Positions 1-5,510 of a stretch of 6,411 nucleotides of DNA are shown here, piece by piece; position 1 is the first letter of the stretch; each line of letters opens with the position of its first letter. Position numbers and translations under genes: made by a program. The stretch comes from Candidatus Falkowbacteria bacterium CG10_big_fil_rev_8_21_14_0_10_43_11. Lineage in GTDB: Bacteria; Patescibacteriota; Patescibacteriia; Patescibacteriales; XYC2-FULL-47-12. The DNA lies in the NCBI GenBank assembly GCA_002778635.1, contig PFAS01000010.1, positions 1 to 6,411 of the forward strand, read 5' to 3'. The notes under the pieces were generated by a model. That model was not told the origin of the DNA. It made no database searches and was given only the letters and a program-made list of their open reading frames with translations.

Positions 1-22
1 TCAACATACGAACAAGTTTATT

Positions 23-80
23 CTACCCAGCTAAAGCTGTTTGAGGGCGTGTGATACCCCGTCAGCTTGCTGCGGGGTAG
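23..80. repeat. REP-like palindrome (TACCCCG...CGGGGTA)
   Basis: A stem of TACCCCG (55-61) with CGGGGTA (73-79) continues inward as CAG/CTG around a 4-nt loop, with one bulged T. A smaller CAGCT/AGCTG palindrome lies at 28-39. CTACCC at 23-28 can alternatively pair with GGGTAG at 75-80. There is no T-run, so it is not a terminator. It looks like a dispersed extragenic palindrome. No gene is visible in 1-179. Confidence 0.55.
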
Positions 81-117
81 TTCATTTATACTTTATAATT
101 TTATATTACCATAAAAT

Positions 118-150
118 AAAAAAAAAGAGGAGAACATAACAACATTCTCC
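118..150 (-). terminator. Intrinsic terminator of the membrane operon
   Basis: About 30 bases after the last membrane gene, a minus-strand stem GGAGAA/TTCTCC (plus-strand positions 145-150 and 129-134, 10-nt loop) is followed by a run of nine T residues (plus-strand A tract 118-126), after only a few intervening bases. This is a standard rho-independent terminator for leftward transcription. Confidence 0.8.
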
Positions 151-179
151 CCTGTAATTGATAAGATCAATGAACCATC

Positions 180-1406
180 TCACCCACCTAAATGAATCTC
201 AAGGTGGGCGAACCCAGCTTCTTTTGAATAGAGAAGAAGGGGGCCTGGATTTTGTCGAAAAGTAATCGATCTTTTTTGACGTGCTGGTATCTTGTAATCA
301 TCCGAAAGATTCTGATTATACCAGACATCAGTATTAGAGGTGATAATTATATAATCACCCCCTTCAAAGAACAATCCCGTATCGCCGGTCTCCCAGTCGT
401 CGGGAGATGCCGGCAACTGTCCTGTGAGGGTGATTGTTTTTACAAAAACATTCACAACTTTTGGAGTTGGTTTGGCCGCTGGCTGTCCGACCGCCCCATA
501 CCAAATTTTTTTAATCGGCCCGACAACAAAACCATCTTTATTAATCATGGATTTTGTATCGGACATCATTTGGCTGGCAGAATCAACCACATCGGCAACT
601 GGCTTGAGAAGTTGGCTTTCTCGCTGAATTTCTTGCAGTTGTCGGCTTTTCTCTTTAATTTCCAGCAGAATACTATCAGCCGCTGTGCAATCCGCAATGC
701 TGCCAGCTGCTTTCGCTTCGGCCAATTTAGCACGATAATCTTTTTCACGGTGTGCGATTTGTTCAGACAAAATTTCTTGCATTATTTTTTGCCTAAACTC
801 ATCCAGATCTTTCACTTGATTGTTAGTATCGACGCTGACGCTGGTTATCGCTCCGCTGTTGTGCCAATAAGCAAAAGTCAATAAAACCACAATCGTAATT
901 ACTGACCAGATATTAAACGGCCAGTAAAATAACGACTTGTGATAGTTTTCAGGCGGACGGTTCAAAACAAAAACCGCGCAGACTAGAACAATGTTGCACA
1001 AGAAAAAGAAAACCGTCGCCTGACTGACAACTTTATCAACCCACCCCAGGTACCTGGACATAAAAATCCATACACCTATGTTTGCTAAATACGTCAGAGA
1101 TATTGCAATTTTTGGCTGAACGCTTTTGTAGAATAAGCTGACAAAATTTATGAGTAATAATACCGCCAGCACTATTGATCCAAGAATGATAGCATCGGTT
1201 TCGGAACAACTAGACTTTGTTATCTCGTCATTCAGCCAATCAGCTATGTAAGACGCCGAAGCCCAAGCAACTCCGATGGAAAAAAGTGTGCCCATGCCCA
1301 CTTGGAAAGCTTTCTTCCCCCCGTCTTTAATCGCGATTTTTACTAACAGAATCGCGAAAGACAATGGGAGCAAAAACGCAATCGCTAATATGATATATCT
1401 TGCCAT
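180..1406 (-). CDS. Multi-pass membrane protein with coiled coil and C-terminal beta domain (unknown function)
   Basis: 408 aa, not recognised as a known family. About six hydrophobic helices are visible near residues 4-24, 36-55, 72-94, 100-118, 127-148 and 164-181. Basic loops (KDGGKK near 27-32, YKSVQPK near 93-99, NRPPENYHK near 149-157) alternate with acidic ones, so the positive-inside rule places the region after the last helix outside the cytoplasm. That region holds a charged helical, coiled-coil-like stretch (about 195-290), a short Pro/Lys linker (PAAKPTPK, 309-316) and a beta-rich terminal domain (about 317-408) with the segments GLFFEGGDYIIIT and PGPLLLY. The start is supported by AAGGAGGG seven to eight bases upstream. 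It is the last gene of a three-gene operon, 13 nt after the preceding stop, and an intrinsic terminator follows. The stop is TGA. The terminal domain vaguely resembles compact carbohydrate-binding beta sandwiches of the PA-IL/LecA type, which is a weak guess. The CDS itself is well supported; its function is unknown. Confidence 0.9.
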   Translation of the reverse strand: MARYIILAIAFLLPLSFAILLVKIAIKDGGKKAFQVGMGTLFSIGVAWASASYIADWLNDEITKSSCSETDAIILGSIVLAVLLLINFVSLFYKSVQPKIAISLTYLANIGVWIFMSRYLGWVDKVVSQATVFFFLCNIVLVCAVFVLNRPPENYHKSLFYWPFNIWSVITIVVLLTFAYWHNSGAITSVSVDTNNQVKDLDEFRQKIMQEILSEQIAHREKDYRAKLAEAKAAGSIADCTAADSILLEIKEKSRQLQEIQRESQLLKPVADVVDSASQMMSDTKSMINKDGFVVGPIKKIWYGAVGQPAAKPTPKVVNVFVKTITLTGQLPASPDDWETGDTGLFFEGGDYIIITSNTDVWYNQNLSDDYKIPARQKRSITFRQNPGPLLLYSKEAGFAHLEIHLGG

Positions 1407-1419
1407 GATAAAACCCTCC

Positions 1420-2601
1420 TTATTTAGTGGCCGATTCTATTGTCGGCGTGGTTGTTGCTTGCGACGCGGGGGTTACGGTTGGAATCGGCATAGATGTCGG
1501 CGTTGGTGTTGCCGTAGGAAATCCAGCCATTTTTTTGGCTAAATTCCATAAGGCGCTAGTCGTATCCATTAACGGTTTAGTGTACTCTGTTGTACCGCTA
1601 GCTATGGCCGCATCCGTATTTGCTAGAGATGTTTGTATCCAACTAGTGTCGGATATTTTTTTGTCAATCCCGATAAATGTTTTTAATTTGACTTTATCAG
1701 GACTGACGATGGCCGCGGTCGCGTCTATAATTACTCTGGTAACAGAAATAATCAAAGGCGCGGCTTGATACCCGCCGCGTCCATTGGAAGAGACGCTCGC
1801 GAACAGCAAGCCGGGAACATCACGCCTATTTAACTTTGGCGCGTGCAATCCGATGGTAATAGCGCCATTATTGTTGACTCGCAATGTTTGCCCCGGCTCC
1901 GGCAAGGCATATTTGCCGTCCGGAGTAGTTATACTAACTACCTCAACGGGGGGCACTTGCCAGCCGCGATCATTAACGCTGACGAAGTTAGATAAAAATT
2001 CATCTAACTTGAAGCTGGCGATTTTTAGGCCGGCTGCTTTTGGCTCAACCAGCATCCACACATTGTTTTGCGCGGAAAACTGAAAAGCGCTGTCGGCTAG
2101 AGCTGGAAAAGTAAAAACTTTTGGATCCAGTCGCCCATTAAAGTCAAAGGCAAAGTCTTGTTGCCTGCCGACTGCCAGCTCGGGAATAATGTTCGGACTT
2201 TCTAAGACAGTTGTCGCTGTCTGTTTGGTTAAATACCAAACATCAAGCCATGACATATTTTGCCATTTCCATAATCCAAACATCACCAACACGCCAATCA
2301 GTCCAGCGGCAATGCTAACATAAATTATGGAATTTGCGATGCTAAAACCTACTAGCATCGCAATTTCGCAGATTACTATCGCGATCCCCATAAAAAATAT
2401 TGACTGTAACCATAATAAAGTTGCTAAAGCCACTCCGCCAGCGATGGCATTACCGATCCATCCCATCTTATTATAAATAGGGACATCCAGTAACATTACC
2501 AAAGCTATTAAAGCCGCAGTCACCAAACCTAGAAACCAATAAGTTAGGACAACAATTAGTAACGCAATTAATATTATACCGATGATGATTTTTTGTTTCA
2601 T
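1420..2601 (-). CDS. Multi-pass membrane protein with beta-rich ectodomain and Thr/Pro-rich tail (unknown function)
   Basis: 393 aa, not assigned to a family. The N-terminal 110 residues are almost continuously hydrophobic and fit about five helices (near 4-20, 23-40, 48-66, 68-85, 90-111). With the N-terminus (MKQK) inside, an odd number of helices puts the remainder outside. Residues about 140-295 look like one or two beta-rich domains, rich in Val/Ile/Phe strands separated by Gly/Asn/Pro turns (for example LPEPGQTL, DVPGLLFASV). Residues about 362-390 form a low-complexity Thr/Pro tail (TATPTPTSMPIPTVTP), typical of extracytoplasmic linkers or stalks. It lacks a C-terminal anchor, an LPXTG sorting motif or a lipobox. 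The start is backed by AAAGGAGAT six bases upstream, fused to the stop of the preceding gene, with an intergenic gap of 13 nt. It is the middle gene of a three-gene membrane operon and probably a partner of the other two products (inference). Confidence 0.9.
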   Translation of the reverse strand: MKQKIIIGIILIALLIVVLTYWFLGLVTAALIALVMLLDVPIYNKMGWIGNAIAGGVALATLLWLQSIFFMGIAIVICEIAMLVGFSIANSIIYVSIAAGLIGVLVMFGLWKWQNMSWLDVWYLTKQTATTVLESPNIIPELAVGRQQDFAFDFNGRLDPKVFTFPALADSAFQFSAQNNVWMLVEPKAAGLKIASFKLDEFLSNFVSVNDRGWQVPPVEVVSITTPDGKYALPEPGQTLRVNNNGAITIGLHAPKLNRRDVPGLLFASVSSNGRGGYQAAPLIISVTRVIIDATAAIVSPDKVKLKTFIGIDKKISDTSWIQTSLANTDAAIASGTTEYTKPLMDTTSALWNLAKKMAGFPTATPTPTSMPIPTVTPASQATTTPTIESATK

Positions 2602-2614
2602 GGTTTAATCTCCT

Positions 2615-3952
2615 TTACTTCCATGATCTTTTCAGCCATTTCCAGATAAAGTGGAAAACATCGAAAAGCTCTTTAAAAGATAACACTGACTGTAATGTCA
2701 GTTTTTCTCCTTCAACTTTTCCACTACCCCGTTCGCCTTGTTTTGCAATTTGATCGCCTTTCCAGAAGCTAACTAATTCCTGCGGCGTTTCTAAAGTAAT
2801 AATTAATAGAAATAGCAGGAGATATTGCGAGATTCCTTGTAGGCAGCCGTCAACAGTACTCATTACCGGCGCGATATTAAATGGCAATGTTACTATGAGA
2901 TAGAACATTGTCCAAATTATACATATAGTAGTAAAAAATTTAGGTGTTGTATTTTTTACGCTATTATACAGCCGTGTCATAGTTGGCTGCTCTTTCGGCT
3001 CATTGATAATCTCTGCTATGACATCAGTTTTACTACTGTCAGACAGTGAGCTAATATCAATTATGGCATTTTCTTGCGGATTTAACTCGTGTCCAAATAC
3101 AATGGTTTTTAATAGGCATAATCCGTAGAAAGTTACCGCCAACAAACTAATAGTAGCGATTACTTTCGGATGAGGATTAAACATATGCTCATCCACAATG
3201 TCACCATCTTTTTCAATTTTTTGTTTCTTTGCCACCAATTCCTCAAAAGAAAAACTAAGAGGAATTATGATGGCGCCTATCATCGCCGCATAGATAATTG
3301 CATTATCTAAAATGTCCGGCCGCCATAGACTAATACCAGCAATAATCGCGCCAGCCATAGTCCATTTATTATTACTACTTAAGCCGGTTAAAATTAAACC
3401 GGCGCATAACAACAAAACGCCGATTTTTATAGCCGATCCAAATAACAATGTGGCCGCTACTATCAACATACAAACAATAAACCTGGTAGCGGCATGCCAC
3501 AGTATTGTTTTTTTAGTTTTACTATTTTGCCGCCTGGCTTTTGCTCTTTCTAGCCAGCTTTGCCCAGACAAAACTGGCAAAGGAGAAGAAATTTGTGCAC
3601 TGGATTCAGTCAGCGTATCGCTACGTCGGGCAGTGACACGCACGGTACGGCCGACATTACTATCGCACGGAATAATAATAATTCCCTGCGCGACGCTGGT
3701 CGCATCCGTTTGTAATGCGTCTAAATTGGTTGTCAGCGCCTGCAGATTTTCATCTTGCAGATAAAAGGCGATACCCCCCTCCGGTTTGCTATCCGTTGCT
3801 TTAGTATAAACAGCAAACGGAATTTCATACTGGTTGGCTTGGTAATTAATTTTAATATCTGTACCAAGTGCCAACTCAATCCTTTTTGGCGGCTGTGGCT
3901 TCTTTTTTTTGCCACCCTCGTCATTTTTTTGGTTATTCTGATTTTCAGCCAT
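2615..3952 (-). CDS. Multi-pass membrane protein with N-terminal cytoplasmic beta domain (unknown function)
   Basis: 445 aa, not recognised as a known family. Residues 1-23 are a hydrophilic Asn/Lys/Pro-rich leader (GGKKKKPQPPKR) with no signal peptide. Residues about 24-127 form a beta-rich domain reminiscent of Ig-like or carrier beta sandwiches (alternating strands IELALG, KINYQ, YEIPFAVYT, GIAFYL, GIIIIP, RTVRVTARR). A basic linker follows (about 135-149), then six or seven hydrophobic helices (near 154-171, 174-191, 197-210, 216-236, 263-286, 339-359, 368-386). A long acidic loop (about 287-338) separates the fifth and sixth. The C-terminus is basic and aromatic (KWLKRSWK). With no signal sequence and basic residues before the first helix, the beta domain is probably cytoplasmic. 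It is the first gene of the operon. Its Shine-Dalgarno (AGAGAGG, about ten bases upstream) is weaker than those of the two following genes. Transcription probably starts near 4410, giving a leader of about 450 nt. Confidence 0.9.
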   Translation of the reverse strand: MAENQNNQKNDEGGKKKKPQPPKRIELALGTDIKINYQANQYEIPFAVYTKATDSKPEGGIAFYLQDENLQALTTNLDALQTDATSVAQGIIIIPCDSNVGRTVRVTARRSDTLTESSAQISSPLPVLSGQSWLERAKARRQNSKTKKTILWHAATRFIVCMLIVAATLLFGSAIKIGVLLLCAGLILTGLSSNNKWTMAGAIIAGISLWRPDILDNAIIYAAMIGAIIIPLSFSFEELVAKKQKIEKDGDIVDEHMFNPHPKVIATISLLAVTFYGLCLLKTIVFGHELNPQENAIIDISSLSDSSKTDVIAEIINEPKEQPTMTRLYNSVKNTTPKFFTTICIIWTMFYLIVTLPFNIAPVMSTVDGCLQGISQYLLLFLLIITLETPQELVSFWKGDQIAKQGERGSGKVEGEKLTLQSVLSFKELFDVFHFIWKWLKRSWK

Positions 3953-3991
3953 GATTTTGTCCCTCTCTTCTCTTTTAGATTTTATTTTTTT

Positions 3992-4147
3992 CTAAATTGC
4001 CTCGTTCTGTCCCTGACATTTCCCCTACACTCACAATGAGTGTGGGGGCGCGTTCCTCAACCAAACAAGAAAACTTGCCGGCCGAAGATCCGCCCACACT
4101 TATAAATAAATGTGGGGGTAAATCAGGAACATAAAGAGGCAATTTAG
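3992..4147. repeat. MITE-like or paired REP element with perfect 12-bp terminal inverted repeats
   Basis: CTAAATTGCCTC (3992-4003) and its exact reverse complement (4136-4147) bound a 156-bp unit. Similarity continues inward for about 40 bases on each side with small indels (shared blocks TGT, CCTGA, TTT, CCCC.ACA). Each half contains its own hairpin: 4022-4033 with 4037-4048 (12 pairs, loop CAA), and 4093-4098 with 4111-4116. No transposase is present and no clear target duplication is visible. It lies in the leader of the membrane operon, 40 bases before the first start codon. Confidence 0.7.
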
Positions 4148-4174
4148 TTTTTATGAAGGCGTTATAAACTAATA

Positions 4175-4330
4175 CCCCCACACCGCTACGGGTGCCGCTG
4201 CTTGTTTCCCAGACGCTAATAATTGGGCAAATTTTTTAGCGATTAGGCCAAATAAAATGCGTAATTTTTAACGTAAAAAATGTTTATTTTTGTTTTTATA
4301 ATAGGGAAAGCACCCGTAATGATGTGGGGG
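4175..4330. repeat. Inverted repeat pair CCCCCACA...ACGGGTG enclosing AT-rich DNA
   Basis: The 20-base arm at 4175-4194 matches the reverse complement of 4311-4330 at 17 of 20 positions. TTTCCC at 4205-4210 is echoed by GGGAAA at 4304-4309. The centre (4211-4303) is AT-rich, with a small stem (4214-4219 with 4236-4241), and shows no gene. It is likely a small non-coding repeat unit or a decayed mobile remnant. Confidence 0.65.
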
Positions 4331-4335
4331 CAAAG

Positions 4336-4371
4336 CCCGCCTTCTCCCGCATTACTGCGGGATACGGCGAG
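4336..4371. repeat. GC-rich two-tier hairpin in the operon leader
   Basis: An inner perfect 6-bp stem (4345-4350 with 4357-4362, loop of six) sits on an outer 6-bp stem (4336-4341 with 4366-4371), separated by a 3x3 internal loop. The one non-Watson-Crick pair of the outer stem would be G-U in minus-strand RNA. There is no T-run after it, so it is not a classical terminator. It is either a folded leader element or a REP-like palindrome. Confidence 0.6.
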
Positions 4372-4416
4372 GCAAGCAGCTTATATGCCTTGTTTGTAAG
4401 GTTCTAATAACATAAC

Positions 4417-4445
4417 ATCATAGCATAAATAAAAAAATATGTCAA
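4417..4445 (-). promoter_or_regulatory. Near-consensus sigma-70 promoter of the three-gene membrane operon
   Basis: On the minus strand TTGACA (4445-4440) and TATGAT (4422-4417) are separated by exactly 17 bases, close to the bacterial consensus. Transcription would start near 4410 and run through about 450 nt of repeat-rich leader into the first membrane gene. No better promoter was found nearer that gene. The -35 box lies in the loop and stem of the hairpin at 4433-4461. Confidence 0.7.
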
Positions 4446-4461
4446 GAAATGACATATTTTT
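4433..4461. terminator. AT-rich hairpin after the toxin gene (possible bidirectional terminator)
   Basis: A perfect 12-bp stem (4433-4444 with 4450-4461) closes a 5-nt loop. TAGCATAAA (4421-4429) and TTTATGCTA (4459-4467) extend the symmetry. On the minus strand the stem is followed by a T-rich run, so it could end toxin transcription. The stem has few G-C pairs, and it overlaps the -35 box of the next promoter, so it might instead be an operator. Confidence 0.5.
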
Positions 4462-4487
4462 ATGCTAAAATTAGCTATTTTAAATTA

Positions 4488-4823
4488 TTAAAATATAAAT
4501 TTTAGTTGTTCTTTAATTTTTATAAAATCTTCTTTAGCCACTTTTGCTATTTTTTTCTCCAGCCGGCCTTTATCAAGTGTGCGCATTTGAAACAATAATA
4601 CTATTGAATTTTTATCCAAAGACGAACTGTTTTTAGGCAAAAAATATGTTGTTAATTTACCCTTTGCCTTTATATTTGCCGTAATAGGTGCAATGATTAT
4701 CGTGCTTAAATTATTATTAAGAATATTATTTTGCATTATTAAAACAGGACGAAAACCAGCTTGTTCGTGCCCGGCTACTGGATTTAAGTTTGCTAAAAAT
4801 ATGTCTCCTTGTTTAATATCCAT
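4488..4823 (-). CDS. mazF: MazF/PemK-family endoribonuclease toxin
   Basis: 111 aa, the usual length of a MazF/PemK toxin, an mRNA-cleaving endoribonuclease with an SH3-like barrel. The N-terminal signature is complete: QGDIFLANLNP (5-15), then GHEQAGFRPVLIM (18-30), with Arg25 in the FRP motif and Thr48 in the IAPIT strand. These match the positions of the catalytic Arg25 and Thr48 of Bacillus subtilis MazF. The rest fits the fold, with a conserved FQMRTLDKGRL segment (about 88-98). It lies 12 nt downstream of its ribbon-helix-helix antitoxin and is surely co-transcribed with it. AAGG eight or so bases upstream could act as a weak Shine-Dalgarno. The gene appears intact, so the toxin is probably active and sequence-specific. 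The cleavage site cannot be read from the sequence. Its base composition is more AT-rich than the downstream membrane operon, as is common for mobile toxin-antitoxin modules. Confidence 0.93.
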   Translation of the reverse strand: MDIKQGDIFLANLNPVAGHEQAGFRPVLIMQNNILNNNLSTIIIAPITANIKAKGKLTTYFLPKNSSSLDKNSIVLLFQMRTLDKGRLEKKIAKVAKEDFIKIKEQLKFIF

Positions 4824-4835
4824 ACTGCCTTAATA

Positions 4836-5069
4836 TTATTCAATTTTTGATTGAATGGACAGCCAATCATTTTCTGACGGCAAATCATAAAAATTCATTT
4901 CCGACAGCTCTTTTGCGTCTCTCGCTAACTTATGTTCCAGCCAAAATTCCAAAGCTTTTTTAACGACATGGCTTTGAGCGATGTTTTTTAATTTCGATTC
5001 TTTTTTTACCTCTTCAACTAAGGAAATAGGCAAAAGCGCTGAAATACGAGTTGTTTTTGTGGTTTGCAT
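4836..5069 (-). CDS. Ribbon-helix-helix (CopG/MazE-like) antitoxin
   Basis: 77 aa. The N-terminal half matches a ribbon-helix-helix DNA-binding domain: a basic beta strand (TTRISALLP, about 6-14) is followed by two helices (SLVEEVKKESKLKN, and SHVVKKALEFWLEHKL). Such proteins dimerise through the strand and contact the operator. The acidic, aromatic C-terminal tail (FYDLPSENDWLSIQ, about 60-73) is what wraps around and neutralises the toxin in MazF-type pairs. It is encoded just upstream of the MazF-like toxin. The start ATG is preceded by only about 12-15 nt of mRNA after the predicted promoter and has no Shine-Dalgarno, so translation may be nearly leaderless. Autorepression is expected from the family, and an inverted repeat flanking the -10 box gives a candidate operator. 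The role is well supported by fold pattern and context, but the exact subfamily (CopG versus MazE) is not settled. Confidence 0.88.
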   Translation of the reverse strand: MQTTKTTRISALLPISLVEEVKKESKLKNIAQSHVVKKALEFWLEHKLARDAKELSEMNFYDLPSENDWLSIQSKIE

Positions 5070-5074
5070 ATTTT

Positions 5075-5109
5075 AATATTACATTTTAATAATATCAAAT
5101 CGTAATATT
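5075..5109. promoter_or_regulatory. Candidate antitoxin operator (inverted repeat around the -10)
   Basis: AATATTAC (5075-5082) and its exact reverse complement GTAATATT (5102-5109) sit symmetrically around the -10 box of the toxin-antitoxin promoter, about 27 bp centre to centre. Ribbon-helix-helix antitoxins bind such repeated short sites to repress their own operon. The sequence is very AT-rich, so chance is possible and the operator role is inferred. Confidence 0.45.
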
Positions 5110-5117
5110 TTTGTCAA
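5089..5117 (-). promoter_or_regulatory. Sigma-70 promoter of the toxin-antitoxin operon
   Basis: On the minus strand a perfect -35 TTGACA (5117-5112) is separated by exactly 17 bases from a -10 TATTAT (5094-5089). Transcription would start near 5082, about 12 nt ahead of the antitoxin ATG. The -35 box begins four bases after the stop codon of the upstream membrane gene, so the toxin-antitoxin pair has its own promoter. Confidence 0.8.
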
Positions 5118-5120
5118 TAC

Positions 5121-5510
5121 TTATGGCACATATTTGTTAAACTCTTTTTTCGCCGCGATTTGTTCTTTTATTTTTGGCAGTCGCTTAAGCCGCTTAAAAA
5201 TTACATAACCCCAAACGCCCTGGCCGATTACCCAAAGCAAAAACCAAAAGCGGGCGGATAAAAACGGCACGGATTCGTAGCAGAAAAATAACAATAGCGC
5301 GCCGATTATCGTTCCGGTTAACGCGAAGTTATAGCCGGACAGCCAAAGTTTCGCGTAGAGCGTTTTTTTATTTTGGTTGTAAAATTTCCAAGTAACGGCG
5401 ATAGACGCGAGAAAAATTATAACGATAATTAATAGCGCGTATTGCCAAAATTTAGTGAGCGGCCCCGGATACAGGCCGAACCACATCTTGAAAGTAAGCC
5501 AATTGATCAT
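5121..5510 (-). CDS. Small membrane protein of unknown function
   Basis: 129 aa. Three hydrophobic helices are evident: about 24-42 (YALLIIVIIFLASIAVTW), about 57-78 (LSGYNFALTGTIIGALLLFFCY) and about 83-105 (LSARFWFLLWVIGQGVWGYVIF). A strongly basic C-terminal tail follows (FKRLKRLPKIKEQIAAKKEF), presumably cytoplasmic. The short aromatic N-terminus (INWLTFKMWFGLYPGPL) may lie along the membrane. No catalytic motif or known family was recognised. The chosen ATG (5508-5510) has no Shine-Dalgarno, because the bases upstream belong to an AT-rich heptamer repeat. A second Met at residue 9 is an alternative start but also lacks one. No separate promoter is obvious, so it may be read from the methyltransferase promoter through the repeat. 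It ends four bases before the -35 box of the toxin-antitoxin operon. The reading frame is convincing from its membrane pattern. Confidence 0.82.
   Translation of the reverse strand: MINWLTFKMWFGLYPGPLTKFWQYALLIIVIIFLASIAVTWKFYNQNKKTLYAKLWLSGYNFALTGTIIGALLLFFCYESVPFLSARFWFLLWVIGQGVWGYVIFKRLKRLPKIKEQIAAKKEFNKYVP

Noticed and set aside
180..182. Reassignment of TGA to glycine (as in some CPR lineages), extending the last membrane protein
   Set aside because: Reading through the TGA would run straight into the intrinsic terminator and its T-run. The other genes contain no in-frame TGA, so the standard bacterial code fits.
252..884. Plus-strand open frame of 210 codons
   Set aside because: It lies wholly opposite the third membrane gene, which has a strong Shine-Dalgarno, a coherent helix pattern and operon context. 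The plus-strand product shows no domain pattern and no ribosome binding site.
3312..3764. Plus-strand open frame of 150 codons
   Set aside because: It is opposite the first membrane gene and has no promoter, ribosome binding site or plausible protein pattern.
3975..4181. Minus-strand open frame of 68 codons starting with GTG before the membrane operon
   Set aside because: It runs through the inverted repeats at 3992-4147, has no Shine-Dalgarno, and its composition reflects the palindromes. It is best read as chance coding of repeat DNA.
4291..4310. TATAAT on the plus strand (4297-4302) as a rightward promoter
   Set aside because: No acceptable -35 box lies 16-18 bases upstream, and no rightward gene follows. 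Such a hexamer is expected by chance in this AT-rich stretch.
3992..4400. CRISPR array suggested by the repeated CCCCCACA blocks
   Set aside because: The repeats alternate in orientation, vary in length and spacing, and lack uniform spacers. No cas gene is present.
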